Assembly (NCBI GenBank): GCA_035651635.1
Contig: DASRFK010000176.1
Span: 1 to 47,763, forward strand
Length of the DNA: 47,763 nucleotides
Direction of reading: 5' to 3'
DNA from: JANXQE01 sp035651635
Lineage (GTDB): Bacteria; Verrucomicrobiota; Verrucomicrobiia; Limisphaerales; UBA8199
The notes under the pieces were generated by a model, which saw nothing but the letters and a program-made list of their open reading frames with translations, did no database searches and was not told the origin of the DNA. This document shows positions 1 through 8,251 of this stretch, piece after piece; within the stretch, counting starts at the first letter, position 1, and each line of letters opens with the position of its first letter. The translations under genes and the position numbers were made by a program.

Positions 1-1
1 T

Positions 2-1075
2 ATGCCCGATGCGCATGTCGGCTACGGGCTGCCGATCGGAGGCGTGCTCGCGACCGACAACGCGGTCATCCCCTACGCCGTCGGCGTCGATATCGCCTGC
101 CGCATGAAGATGACGGTGCTGGATGTTCCGATTCGCGAACTGGAACGGCACCCCGAGCGCCTCACCCGTGCCATTGAAGCGGAAACCCGCTTTGGCGTGG
201 GGGCCAGTTTCAAAAATCGCCGACAGCACGAAGTCCTGGATGCGAACTGGGGCGTCAGTCCTGTCACCAAACAGAACAAAGATCGCGCATGGTCGCAATT
301 GGGCACCAGTGGCAGCGGCAACCATTTCGTCGAGTTCGGAGTGTTCACGGCTCATGGGCAGATTCATGGGCTTGAAGCCGGCACCTATCTGGCGTTGTTG
401 TCACACAGCGGCAGCCGCGGAACCGGCGCCGCGGTGTGCGACCACTACAGCAAGCTGGCATTCAGCCAATTCCCTGACCTCCCGAGCGAGCTGAAACGCC
501 TGGCCTGGTTGTCTTTGGACTCGCAAGAAGGTCAGGAATATTGGGAGGCGATGGAGTTGATGGGCCGCTATGCCGCCGCAAACCATGCATTAATTCACAA
601 GCACGTGGCCGCAAATCTTGGTGCCGAGGTGCTGCTGGATTTGGAAAACCACCACAACTTCGCATGGAAAGAAAAGCACGTGATCAACGGCGTGGAGAAA
701 GAAGTGATCGTTCACCGCAAAGGTGCCACGCCGGCCGGTCAAGGGGTGTTGGGCATTATCCCGGGCTCAATGGCTTCGCCAGGCTTCGTCGTCAGCGGCA
801 AGGGCAACGCGGAGTCTCTGAACTCGGCATCACATGGCGCAGGTCGCGTAATGAGCCGCACGCAGGCGAACAAGACGTTCGAGTGGAAGAAGGTCAACGC
901 TTTCCTTCGAGAAAAGGGCGTAACCCTGATCTCGGCGGGTTTAGATGAGGTGCCGATGGTTTACAAAAACATCCACGAGGTGATGGCCGCTCAGAAAGAC
1001 CTCGTGACCATCCTGGGCCAGTTCGATCCGAAGCTGGTCAAGATGGCCCCGCACGGCGAGCGGGCAGAAGATTAA
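2..1075 (+). CDS. rtcB: RtcB-family RNA ligase (3' part; 5' end outside window)
   Basis: RtcB joins RNA 3'-phosphate or 2',3'-cyclic phosphate ends to 5'-OH ends using GTP and Mn2+, in tRNA splicing or RNA repair in the cytoplasm. Seen here: the MPDAH metal-site motif at the very start, GVDIACRM with the metal-binding cysteine, SGNHFVEFG, HSGSRG, the HHNFAW segment, and near the C-terminus the SASHGAGRVMSR stretch with the histidine that is guanylylated in this family. In known RtcB proteins residues precede MPDAH, so the ATG at base 2 is probably internal and the true start lies upstream of the window. All active-site motifs downstream are intact. No archease gene is visible nearby, but a DUF504 RNA-end domain gene lies about 2.3 kb downstream on the other strand. 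Confidence 0.95.
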   Translation: MPDAHVGYGLPIGGVLATDNAVIPYAVGVDIACRMKMTVLDVPIRELERHPERLTRAIEAETRFGVGASFKNRRQHEVLDANWGVSPVTKQNKDRAWSQLGTSGSGNHFVEFGVFTAHGQIHGLEAGTYLALLSHSGSRGTGAAVCDHYSKLAFSQFPDLPSELKRLAWLSLDSQEGQEYWEAMELMGRYAAANHALIHKHVAANLGAEVLLDLENHHNFAWKEKHVINGVEKEVIVHRKGATPAGQGVLGIIPGSMASPGFVVSGKGNAESLNSASHGAGRVMSRTQANKTFEWKKVNAFLREKGVTLISAGLDEVPMVYKNIHEVMAAQKDLVTILGQFDPKLVKMAPHGERAED

Positions 1076-1081
1076 CCAATC

Positions 1082-1216
1082 ATGAAATCGAGGCTCTGGA
1101 GTCTATTGGTCTTCATTGTATTGGTGGCCTGCCCCCATTCAGCCCTGGCAAATGCCGGGACTCCGCTGACGGGGCGGGAATGCTCCATCTGGTTTCGGGA
1201 ACTCCCTAATCGATAG
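1082..1216 (+). CDS. Short signal-peptide ORF, possibly a gene remnant
   Basis: This 44-codon ORF starts six bases after the rtcB stop. It has a basic start (MKSRLW), a hydrophobic run (LLVFIVLVA) and an ALA-N-A type cleavage region near residues 22-25, which is what an exported protein's signal peptide looks like. Only about 20 residues follow before the TAG stop, including one cysteine. It is either a tiny secreted peptide or the surviving 5' end of a longer exported protein lost to a stop or deletion. No family is recognised and no Shine-Dalgarno sequence decides the start. Confidence 0.35.
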   Translation: MKSRLWSLLVFIVLVACPHSALANAGTPLTGRECSIWFRELPNR

Positions 1217-1257
1217 AGCTTTTTGAGCCTCGACTTGGCGTCCTGATCACCACGGCT

Positions 1258-2028
1258 TCAAGATTTGCGTCGTTTCGATTCCAGGTCCTCGTCTTCAGCC
1301 GTAATCAACAATTCCAACATTCGCTCGTGCCGGTTCAGGAAATCCTTCGTGATTTGATAATGTTCGGTTTCCGTATACTTCACCTCCGAAGTGCCGTCGT
1401 TCGCAAAGAGGTAGATTCGGGCGTTTGGGTAGGCCAAAAGGATCGGAGAGTGGGTGGCGATGACAAGTTGCGATTGGTGATAGATCAAGCGGTGAATCAA
1501 GGTAAGGACGCTCAATTGTCGTTGTGGGGAGAGCGCAGCCTCTGGCTCATCCAACAAGTAAACTCCGTCACCCTGAAATCGATGCTGGAGCAGTGAAAGG
1601 AATGCCTCGCCATGAGACTGTCCGTGCAATGAGCGCCCACCATACGCTCGTTCGACTCCGAGCCGATCGATCTCAGTAGCCACGTTGTAGAAGCTCTCGG
1701 CCCGAAGAAAAAAACCATCACTCGGATGCAGGACACCACGCTCCAGGCGAATGAAGTCATGGAGGTCCGAGTGTGTGTCCTGCGTGGCAAAGTTGAAGTT
1801 CTTGCTCCCGCCTTCCGCATTGAACCCGTATTTGGTGGCAATGGCCTCAAGCAAGGTCGATTTTCCGGTGCCATTCTCACCGATGAAGAATGTGACCGCA
1901 GGGTGAAATTCCAACCGGTGCAAATGGCGGACCGCCGGAATGCAGAAGGGGTACGGTTCAAAGTTGGTGACTTTGTCGCGTTCAAGTCGGATCGCCTGAA
2001 GGAACGTCTTTTTAATGATGTCCGGCAT
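1258..2028 (-). CDS. AAA/ABC-type ATPase with RecF-like fold
   Basis: A soluble ATPase of 256 residues. Walker A is GENGTGKST at residues 50-58, an ABC-type signature-like stretch (HGQSHGEAFL) lies near 135-144, Walker B is YLLDEPE near 157-163, followed by the AALSP D-loop, and a switch histidine sits in ATHSP near 191-195. This is the compact single-domain ATPase type annotated as AAA family or predicted ATPase (COG3910-like). It has no coiled coil or nuclease domain, so the substrate cannot be named. It is followed on the same strand only by noncoding sequence, and the upstream DUF6717-like gene ends 17 bases before it, so it probably closes the SDR/DUF6717 transcription unit. Confidence 0.85.
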   Translation of the reverse strand: MPDIIKKTFLQAIRLERDKVTNFEPYPFCIPAVRHLHRLEFHPAVTFFIGENGTGKSTLLEAIATKYGFNAEGGSKNFNFATQDTHSDLHDFIRLERGVLHPSDGFFLRAESFYNVATEIDRLGVERAYGGRSLHGQSHGEAFLSLLQHRFQGDGVYLLDEPEAALSPQRQLSVLTLIHRLIYHQSQLVIATHSPILLAYPNARIYLFANDGTSEVKYTETEHYQITKDFLNRHERMLELLITAEDEDLESKRRKS

Positions 2029-2044
2029 CTAAAGAGGACCTGCG

Positions 2045-2389
2045 TTACGCAGTTGGCTCGGCCTTAACAAAAATCTCCTTCGGCGCCTGATCGAAATACT
2101 TGAACAGCGCCGGGCAGAGCCAACCTTCCATTTTGAATTCGGGTGAAAAATACCAGTTGCCTCCATACTCTTCACGGCGCCACTCCAGCTTCACTTTGTA
2201 ACCTGGAAATGGCGTGGCGGAGAAGAGCAGCCGAAAGCCCTTTTGCGCGTTCGGGATATCGACCACAAGCACATCGATCATCGCATCGGCGCCCGAAACG
2301 AAGGGCTCTTTGTTTAAACCAACGCGCGGATCATCAAACACCCACATGCCCTCATACCGGTAAGGAACGATCAGGTTGAGGGCGTTCAT
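2045..2389 (-). CDS. Conserved protein, DUF6717-like
   Basis: A 114-residue soluble protein without signal peptide or membrane segment. The pattern of an N-terminal MNALNLIVPYRYEGMWVFDD, then EPFVSGADAMID, then GFRLLFSATPFPGY and a WYFSPE near the C-terminus matches my memory of DUF6717, a family of unknown function widespread in environmental bacteria. The assignment is from pattern recall only. Its ATG overlaps the TGA of the upstream SDR gene in an ATGA (2386-2389), so the two are translationally coupled. Aromatic-rich beta-type sequence suggests a small beta fold; no catalytic motif is visible. Confidence 0.7.
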   Translation of the reverse strand: MNALNLIVPYRYEGMWVFDDPRVGLNKEPFVSGADAMIDVLVVDIPNAQKGFRLLFSATPFPGYKVKLEWRREEYGGNWYFSPEFKMEGWLCPALFKYFDQAPKEIFVKAEPTA

Positions 2390-2994
2390 TTGGGTTTGAA
2401 ATCCCGCGCGCTAAGCACCTGGCCGGTTTGCTGCCCCTCCACTGCTGCGACATAGGCCGCGGCCACTTGCTCTGCCGGCATACCCGCCGAAGGATCCCTG
2501 CCCATGCTCTTCAACGTCTCGCTGACCCACGGCGGGCTGACGACGTTGACACGAATTCCGCGCGGCAGTTCCAGGGCGGCAGCACGGACAAACCCCTCCA
2601 GACCGGCGTTGACCAGGCTGATGGCCGCGCTCCCCGGCATAGGCTCGTTCGCCAGCACTCCGCTGGTGAGTGTGAACGACCCTCCGTCATTGATGTGGTT
2701 CGTTCCCAAACGCACCAGATTCACCTGCCCCATCAGTTTATTCGCTAGCGAGAACGCAAAGTCCTCGTCTGTGAGCTTGTCGAGGGGGGCGAATCGCGCC
2801 GCCCCGGCAGCGCAAACCACAGCGTCAAAACGTGTGGCCTTTTCGAAAAGGCGCTTGATCGATTCTGTGGACGCAAGGTCCACTTGAAATTCGCCTTTTG
2901 TCCTGCCGACCCTCACGATCTGGTGGCGAGTCGAAAGTGCTTTCTCGACCGCTTGGCCAATCGTGCCACTGGCGCCAATGAGTACAATTTTCAT
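2386..2994 (-). CDS. Short-chain dehydrogenase/reductase family protein (atypical)
   Basis: A 202-residue Rossmann-fold protein. The nucleotide-binding motif GASGTIG is at residues 7-13, and the segment VRAAALELPRGIRVNVVSP is typical of the SDR C-terminal half. The usual catalytic YxxxK is missing: where the tyrosine should be, the sequence reads PGSAAISLVNAG. This is a known short SDR subfamily of about 200 residues whose reaction is not established, so calling it an active dehydrogenase would go too far. The start at MKIVLIGAS was chosen over an in-frame ATG eleven codons upstream because the Rossmann strand begins there. The stop overlaps the start of the DUF6717-like gene. Confidence 0.85.
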   Translation of the reverse strand: MKIVLIGASGTIGQAVEKALSTRHQIVRVGRTKGEFQVDLASTESIKRLFEKATRFDAVVCAAGAARFAPLDKLTDEDFAFSLANKLMGQVNLVRLGTNHINDGGSFTLTSGVLANEPMPGSAAISLVNAGLEGFVRAAALELPRGIRVNVVSPPWVSETLKSMGRDPSAGMPAEQVAAAYVAAVEGQQTGQVLSARDFKPK

Positions 2995-3039
2995 GGTAGG
3001 CCTTAGTTTCGGCCACAAACCTCGCAACGTCCAATAGTC

Positions 3040-3387
3040 TCACTCTGACCGCTTGGCTTTCGGGCGTTTGGATTTAGCCGCGACGTCGATGGCCTTCCGC
3101 ATCCAGGACTCCAATTGAGCAACGTCCTCCACCACATCGGCTGGGAGCTCGTAGTAGCCCATCGCGCTGTCTTCCCCGAAAGGCCGAAACGGTTCCATAC
3201 CTCGTTGCTCGAACGACGGTCGCGTCGCGTCATCCACTTTGAAGTACAACCGGTCCTCTGCGATCAGGGCGAAGCACAGTCCCTGGGCATAGATCCCAAC
3301 GCCGCCAAACATGGATTTGCCCGTGACGGGCATCACTCGGCCCAATTGTTCGAGCACAAACTCGCGATAGCTTGGAGATACTGCCAT
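3040..3387 (-). CDS. TfoX N-terminal domain protein
   Basis: A 115-residue protein with the pattern of the TfoX/Sxy N-terminal domain: MFGGVGIYAQGLCFALIAED, then LYFKVDD, then a GYYELP and an arginine/lysine-rich tail (AAKSKRPKAKRSE). The domain is shared with competence regulators of gammaproteobacteria, but stand-alone copies of this length occur in many phyla and have no proven competence role. The gene lies 3 bases downstream of the DUF504 gene on the same strand, so the two are probably co-transcribed. The basic tail could contact nucleic acid; that is inference. Confidence 0.85.
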   Translation of the reverse strand: MAVSPSYREFVLEQLGRVMPVTGKSMFGGVGIYAQGLCFALIAEDRLYFKVDDATRPSFEQRGMEPFRPFGEDSAMGYYELPADVVEDVAQLESWMRKAIDVAAKSKRPKAKRSE

Positions 3388-3390
3388 AGT

Positions 3391-3666
3391 TTATTCGGTT
3401 TCAGTGGTGTCGCGGTCCGCCCGGTGCCAGATGCGTTGCGCATCTTTATAGACTTCGCGCACGCGATGGAACGGCACGCGGTGGCCCTGACCTTCCGGAT
3501 CCATCAGTTCAAAGGCCGAGGGACTCTCCGTCGGAAAGGTGACCTTCTTCAGCGGGACGATGATAATTCGATCCTCCGTCCGATCGTAATAGCCCAGTTC
3601 GAAGTTTCCTTTGGCGAACTCGGAATCCCACCGAATGCGGTTGAGCAGTTCGTGAATGGGAGTCAT
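3391..3666 (-). CDS. DUF504 protein (MJ1316 RNA cyclic-end recognition domain)
   Basis: A 91-residue protein matching DUF504: start with PIHELLNRIRWD, a central FELGYYDR, IIIVPLKKVTF, and a final HRVREVYKDAQRIWHR. The domain (also called MJ1316) has been proposed to recognise 2',3'-cyclic phosphate RNA ends and is found fused or linked to RNA repair genes. That fits the presence of rtcB, which seals such ends, in this same 4-kb stretch, though the two genes are on opposite strands and not in one operon. The entire protein is this one domain. The TfoX-N gene follows after 3 bases. Confidence 0.85.
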   Translation of the reverse strand: MTPIHELLNRIRWDSEFAKGNFELGYYDRTEDRIIIVPLKKVTFPTESPSAFELMDPEGQGHRVPFHRVREVYKDAQRIWHRADRDTTETE

Positions 3667-3847
3667 TTAGACGGGTTTCTGCCAACCCGGGTTTTGCTGT
3701 CCCCGTGCCTGGAGGGGCCTAGAAAGCTCCGCCACATAGGAACTGAAATACAAAACAACCCATGGCTTCTCGATGACCGTGAGCGCCGCCCGCGTTGGCT
3801 GCAGCCTTGTTAGGCAACGCCCGCGTCGTGGCCACGAGCCTCTTCTG

Positions 3848-4405
<558 letters not shown>

Positions 4406-4635
4406 TAAGTGAGTATATGCTTTACGTGTTAAGGCCGCCACGACTAGAGCAGCTTTCAACATTCTCTGGTGGGCGGCCCAGCACGGCTTGATCACCATTC
4501 ACAACGCCCCACGCTCGTTCAAAAGGCGCAAGGTCGCCCGGCATTTGCTGCACGTTGGTTTTTGGTAAACCGTCAATTTCGATTTCATACCTGTTCCAGC
4601 TAACGCAATCATGCGAACCAATCAATCGTTTCCGA

Positions 4636-5907
4636 CTACACCTCCACAGCAAGGCTGAGGCCAGCAGCAGAAGCCCATTGACGAATGATTTCGCCGGAAC
4701 GAATACCGGGCCATCGATTGCATTTCGCTCTCGCTTGAACAATCGCCCGTTTGTGTGGATCAACTTCGATCGTGACCATCCGCTTTTCCTCACCTCCAAC
4801 TCGCAGTCGTAAAGACCAAATCGTCGTTTCTCCACGCCGACAACGATTCACATACGTGTAAACGCAGTGGTGCATTGCCTGACCTTCTGAGTGCAGTGCC
4901 GTGCTGTCTAACAGTTCCACGATCGTCCAATCGCGGTCTCCTTCTTCGCCCGGGTGCTTCTCCAGAAAGCGGTACCCGTGAAGGCCCGATTTTCTCCAGG
5001 AGCACCATGGCGCATTCTTCGTGATCCCAAGATCAGCGTGCCACTTGGATACTAATCTTAGAATGGATTTCAAGCTCCTGCCCTCCATCGAAAAGTCAGG
5101 CCGGGGCGGGCTCAGCAATCCCATTCCGTCGGTGGTTAGGACTTCGTCGCCGGCGAATTTGTTAGCGTGGATGAAATCGATTATTGGGTTTACGTGCTCG
5201 ACTTGCATTTCGGGATGGGCAACAAAGAACCGGATTACGGTGCGCCAGAAATCTGGACGTTCGATTCTTTGCCCCAATCGACCAACAGCGATCTCTCGGG
5301 CAAGCTTTTCGTCTGCGCCCAGTCCACGTGTCTCGCCGTAGCGGAAAGCTTGAGACACAGAATAGTGGTCCGGTGCCTGGCGGAGGTAGTGTTCCATTCT
5401 GCGCGTCAGCGTTAAAGGCAGGTTCAAAGAGCGAACGCTGGCGCCACGTCCGAGTCGTATAAACCACGATTGCTGGCGAAAGCTTTCCGGTCCGTTCGGC
5501 AAATCCCAGGCTGAGTCCATGAATCCGGGAACCGCGTAATAAGTCAGCAGGTGCGCAGCAAGTGAACGGAACACGTTTCTGAGACTGCCGGGTGGGGGTT
5601 GCCAGGTTTCGCACTGGCGAATCCAATGGTTGTGACGTGTCGCCAGATTCTTAAGTCGATTGAGCAGAAACAAAGGCGCCACCCAACCTGGCGTGCCGCA
5701 ACCTAACGTCGGCTTCAGCAGGGAAGTACGCACGCGCACACAACCCAGCAGGCTCAGGAATGGCGTTCTGCCCTGCGGGTGATGGTCCAGTCCGTCCAAT
5801 GCCGCTTTGATTGCGGCGTCAATCCGGGTTGAATCCCGTTCTCTTTTTCTTCTTCCAAAACTGTCGATCTTCGATCCATTTACTAAAGCAAAATGATTGA
5901 GTTTCAT
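4636..5907 (-). CDS. PcfJ-like domain protein
   Basis: A 423-residue soluble protein. The C-terminal third has the PcfJ-type signature: LHSEGQAMHHCVYTY followed by a short spacer, RRGETTIWSLR, and RMVTIEVD. PcfJ was named from a conjugative plasmid transfer region, and the domain is common in mobile and accessory DNA; its biochemical role is unknown. The N-terminal two thirds is basic and helical, with no domain I recognise. The start at MKLNHFALV was chosen over an upstream in-frame ATG because GGGAGG sits six bases before it. It points away from the small secreted-protein gene. No relaxase or transfer gene is nearby, so this looks like a solitary copy. Confidence 0.75.
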   Translation of the reverse strand: MKLNHFALVNGSKIDSFGRRKRERDSTRIDAAIKAALDGLDHHPQGRTPFLSLLGCVRVRTSLLKPTLGCGTPGWVAPLFLLNRLKNLATRHNHWIRQCETWQPPPGSLRNVFRSLAAHLLTYYAVPGFMDSAWDLPNGPESFRQQSWFIRLGRGASVRSLNLPLTLTRRMEHYLRQAPDHYSVSQAFRYGETRGLGADEKLAREIAVGRLGQRIERPDFWRTVIRFFVAHPEMQVEHVNPIIDFIHANKFAGDEVLTTDGMGLLSPPRPDFSMEGRSLKSILRLVSKWHADLGITKNAPWCSWRKSGLHGYRFLEKHPGEEGDRDWTIVELLDSTALHSEGQAMHHCVYTYVNRCRRGETTIWSLRLRVGGEEKRMVTIEVDPHKRAIVQARAKCNRWPGIRSGEIIRQWASAAGLSLAVEV

Positions 5908-6313
5908 CGCATCCTCCCGCGGCAGAGCCCGCGTCCAAAGGTTTTGAATTGGGACGACCCTCCGTGGCGCCATCACCTCGCGGCTTTATGCAGGCCGGTG
6001 AAAATGGTGGGCTCCGGAAAACGAATTGTCGGCTCAGGTGCCGAGACAGAACGCTTCCGTGGAGGATACTAACGAGGGAAACGGCCGGCTGTGAAAGCGG
6101 CCGTTTGCGAAGAAATTATGACAGACAGAACTGCATGCCCTCGTATCTAGCCGGAAATCGTCACTTCGTCAACCGGCCGCGCGATTTTCCGCGCGTATTT
6201 AGGGCTTTCCCGCTGGTTTCCGTACTCGGTGCTTACCAGTTGGTCGGCTTACAAAACAGTAATTCCGTTGTAACGATGTTCTGCCGAGCTAGGGCGTCGA
6301 ATTGGTAGTGAAT
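5908..6313. promoter_or_regulatory. 406-base divergent intergenic region with a hairpin
   Basis: This gap separates the PcfJ-like gene (minus) from the secreted-protein gene (plus) and must carry both promoters, although no convincing -35/-10 pair was found. A perfect 8-bp inverted repeat, AAACGGCC/GGCCGTTT (6079-6086 and 6099-6106, 12-base loop), could form a leader hairpin; it lacks a following T run and so is not a standard terminator. An open frame crosses the region on the plus strand but shows no protein-like features. Confidence 0.4.
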
Positions 6314-6697
6314 ATGAAGAAGACTATTGTAATTCTGGCCCTGGCGGCAGTGGGAATCACCGCTGCAAATGCCGGGGTTCGTTTCGGAATCAACTTTGGA
6401 ATCCCGGTTCCTGCACCGGTCGTCGTAGCACCGGCCTCGGTTTGTGTGCAACCACCCATGCCGGCTCCGATCCTCGAGACCGTGCCTGTATGCCCTACAC
6501 CCGGTTACGTTTGGGTCGGGGGCAACTGGGGGTGGTGTGATAACCATTGGGTGTGGACACGTGGGCACTGGGGCGCGCCCGCTCACTGGGACCGCGATGC
6601 TCGTTGGGGTCATGACGGCCATTGGGACCGAGGACTCCGTGCGGAACGCCACGAGGGCTTTCAAGGCGGATCCCATGGAGAGCATGGACGCCGGTAG
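6314..6697 (+). CDS. Secreted YxWxxGxW-type aromatic-rich protein
   Basis: A 127-residue exported protein. Residues 1-20 form a textbook signal peptide (MKKT, then a hydrophobic core, then ANA). The mature part is proline-rich and then tryptophan/histidine-rich, with repeats of the form GYVWVGGNWGW, HWVWTRGHW and RWGHDGHW, ending in a charged histidine/glycine tail. Such YxWxxGxW repeat proteins are small periplasmic or surface proteins of unknown role found in many Gram-negative phyla. The ATG at 6314 was chosen because it begins the signal peptide; an in-frame TTG four codons earlier is less likely. A strong hairpin terminator follows. Confidence 0.8.
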   Translation: MKKTIVILALAAVGITAANAGVRFGINFGIPVPAPVVVAPASVCVQPPMPAPILETVPVCPTPGYVWVGGNWGWCDNHWVWTRGHWGAPAHWDRDARWGHDGHWDRGLRAERHEGFQGGSHGEHGRR

Positions 6698-6722
6698 TCC
6701 TTAAACTCCAACAAATCTTTAC

Positions 6723-6746
6723 AGCCGCCCTTCGGGGCGGCTTTGC
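6723..6746 (+). terminator. Rho-independent-type terminator hairpin
   Basis: AGCCGCCC and GGGCGGCT form a perfect 8-bp GC-rich stem around a TTCG tetraloop, followed by a short T-rich tail. It lies 25 bases after the secreted-protein stop and just before the end of a convergent minus-strand operon, so it may terminate both directions. Confidence 0.8.
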
Positions 6747-6763
6747 GTTATAGCATCATTGGG

Positions 6764-7081
6764 TCATGCTGTCGGCGGTGTTGACGATTTTTCACCAGGC
6801 CGTGCGCGTTTTAGAGTATTCGTCTCCTCCCAATGCGAAACCAAGATGTCCCTAGCTTTATTGAGCCAGTCGCGATCGGAGGCCAATTCCAAAATGTAAG
6901 CAGAAATGAACAGACGTGCTTTGCGAGGTCGCCGTCGTTTTCCCGCCGGCACCAAATGGCCTTTCGCAATCAAAATCTTTCCTTGATGCTCAAGAAGCCC
7001 CAACAACCAACAGGCTTCAAGCAGTAGGATCAGGCCGGGGTATCGCGGGAGCGATAGGAAATTTCGTTGCTCGTTGCTCAT
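6764..7081 (-). CDS. Hypothetical protein, last gene of minus-strand accessory operon
   Basis: A 105-residue protein of unknown family. It starts with MSNEQRNFLSLP, has a hydrophobic, leucine-rich helix (LILLLEACWLLGLLEH) near residues 17-33, a very basic stretch AGKRRRPRKAR around 46-56, and a tryptophan-containing helix near the end. The leucine-rich stretch contains charged residues and is more likely a buried helix than a membrane span. It lies 24 bases downstream of the HTH gene and is the last gene of a run of minus-strand genes reaching back to 10114. Confidence 0.5.
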   Translation of the reverse strand: MSNEQRNFLSLPRYPGLILLLEACWLLGLLEHQGKILIAKGHLVPAGKRRRPRKARLFISAYILELASDRDWLNKARDILVSHWEETNTLKRARPGEKSSTPPTA

Positions 7082-7105
7082 CGACTATGTTTACAGTGAA
7101 GGTGA

Positions 7106-7414
7106 TTATTCGTTGACCCCGGCCTGATTGACCCCATCGAATTTGGAATTACGCCGGAAGGCCCTCATCGCCAGGTCGCATTCAACCGGGTCGAATCGTA
7201 CCGCGCGCCCGATTTTGTAAACCGGCAAGACACGGTCCTCAACCAGGTACGCGATCGCCCGAATCGAAAGTTGGTACCTCTCAGCCATTTGATCGGTTGT
7301 TCTCCAGTATTGGGCTGTTTTGAATTTTCGGGCCTCGCGATGGTTTTGAGGCCTGGAGTTCCCTTGGACTGATTTCACGTGGTTTGAAAAGTTTTCCAGT
7401 TCGTGGGTGGTCAC
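7106..7414 (-). CDS. Excisionase-type helix-turn-helix protein
   Basis: A 102-residue protein with a winged HTH of the excisionase/MerR (HTH_17) type in its second half: TDQMAERYQLSIRAIAYL followed by the wing VLPVYKIGRAVRFDPVE. Such small proteins bind DNA next to recombination sites or act as regulators in mobile elements. It begins with GTG, overlapping the stop of the upstream 76-residue gene as GTGA (7411-7414), so the two are coupled. The first 35 residues look disordered and basic. It is one of six small HTH proteins encoded within 9 kb here. Confidence 0.75.
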   Translation of the reverse strand: MTTHELENFSNHVKSVQGNSRPQNHREARKFKTAQYWRTTDQMAERYQLSIRAIAYLVEDRVLPVYKIGRAVRFDPVECDLAMRAFRRNSKFDGVNQAGVNE

Positions 7415-7641
7415 AAACTATTTTCGGTTGGTCTGATAAATGAACCGGTGATGGTATCCGGGCCCCAGCCAAGAGCTTCGTCAATTTCTGCTCCGGTCTT
7501 GGGATCGAATTCCCAACCTCCGGAACAAACAATACGATTTGCGGTGACGGTCACCACCTTCAATCTCATTGGTGCCGGAAGATCGGGTAGCCAGCGCAAA
7601 ACCAAATCCCCAGCTTTAATGTCAAAAAGCTGTTTGCTCAT
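7411..7641 (-). CDS. Small conserved hypothetical protein
   Basis: A 76-residue soluble protein. It has a beta-type start (AGDLVLRWLPDLPAPMRLKV), then a CSGGWEFDPKTGAEIDEALGWG motif, and ends with TGSFIRPTENS. The WEFD...GAEID pattern resembles small proteins I associate with accessory regions of planctomycetes and verrucomicrobia, but no function is known to me. There is one cysteine. Its stop overlaps the GTG of the downstream HTH gene. About 138 bases separate it from the gene upstream. Confidence 0.6.
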   Translation of the reverse strand: MSKQLFDIKAGDLVLRWLPDLPAPMRLKVVTVTANRIVCSGGWEFDPKTGAEIDEALGWGPDTITGSFIRPTENSL

Positions 7642-7779
7642 AGATGCCGATTACTGAATCTTGTGATCCCTGGCCGGCCACAATTTCCTCAGTTCCTGCC
7701 ATTTCTTTGCTTTTGCCGTCAGGAGCTGTTTGGGCGAGTACCACTGAACAAACCCGTGTCCGCCGGGTGCCTAATACTT

Positions 7780-8022
7780 TCATTGGTCCTGCGTTTCTGG
7801 GAATGGGATTGTTCGGTTCAATCCGGCTTCCTCCATCTGCTGTTCGAGTTGTCTCAGCAGCATTTGTAGCCCTTTATGCTCAGGCGCGTCCCCCGACGGG
7901 TAAGCAATACGGGTGAGCCGTAAAATCAGACCTTGGAGGATTGCGGCGGATGCAGGACCATGCAGCGCGTCATTAAAAGCTTCCTGGTCGGCGGGCAGGT
8001 GGTATTCCAATATTGCTTTCAT
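7780..8022 (-). CDS. Small phage-type protein
   Basis: An 80-residue protein starting MKAILEYHLPADQEAFNDAL. This opening, a short beta strand followed by an acidic helix, is typical of a family of small proteins in phages and prophages that I know only as hypothetical. The rest is helical with a glutamine/glutamate-rich segment (LLRQLEQQMEEAG). The ATG at 8022 was chosen because AGGAAGG lies upstream and because the stop of the preceding HTH gene lies only two bases away. It supports a mobile-element origin for the operon. Confidence 0.65.
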   Translation of the reverse strand: MKAILEYHLPADQEAFNDALHGPASAAILQGLILRLTRIAYPSGDAPEHKGLQMLLRQLEQQMEEAGLNRTIPFPETQDQ

Positions 8023-8023
8023 T

Positions 8024-8251
8024 CTAAACGTTCCTTCCTCTGTTGTCGGGTCCGGTTTGATAATTGGCAGCAAGATAGGCCTCAACTGCCTGAGCTGTAT
8101 AACGCAGACGCCTACGATTGAATTTTACTTCCTCCAGCAGCCCAGCACGGACGTCCCGTGCAATCGTGTGCACGCAAACCTTTGCCAAAACTGCAAGCTC
8201 CTTTCGTGTATGCAGTCGATCTCGATTGACGTCTTGTAGAGCCTTCCTCAC
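8024..8251 (-). CDS. Small helix-turn-helix DNA-binding protein
   Basis: A 75-residue protein read from a GTG start at 8251 that overlaps the stop of the upstream gene as GTGA. The start is decided by this coupling; a longer frame runs back into the neighbouring gene and is not used. Sequence RLHTRKELAVLAKVCVHTIARDVRAGLL is an HTH of the excisionase type, followed by a basic wing (EVKFNRRRLRYTAQAVEAYL). It probably binds DNA as a regulator or recombination directionality factor. Family-level assignment only. Confidence 0.7.
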   Translation of the reverse strand: MRKALQDVNRDRLHTRKELAVLAKVCVHTIARDVRAGLLEEVKFNRRRLRYTAQAVEAYLAANYQTGPDNRGRNV

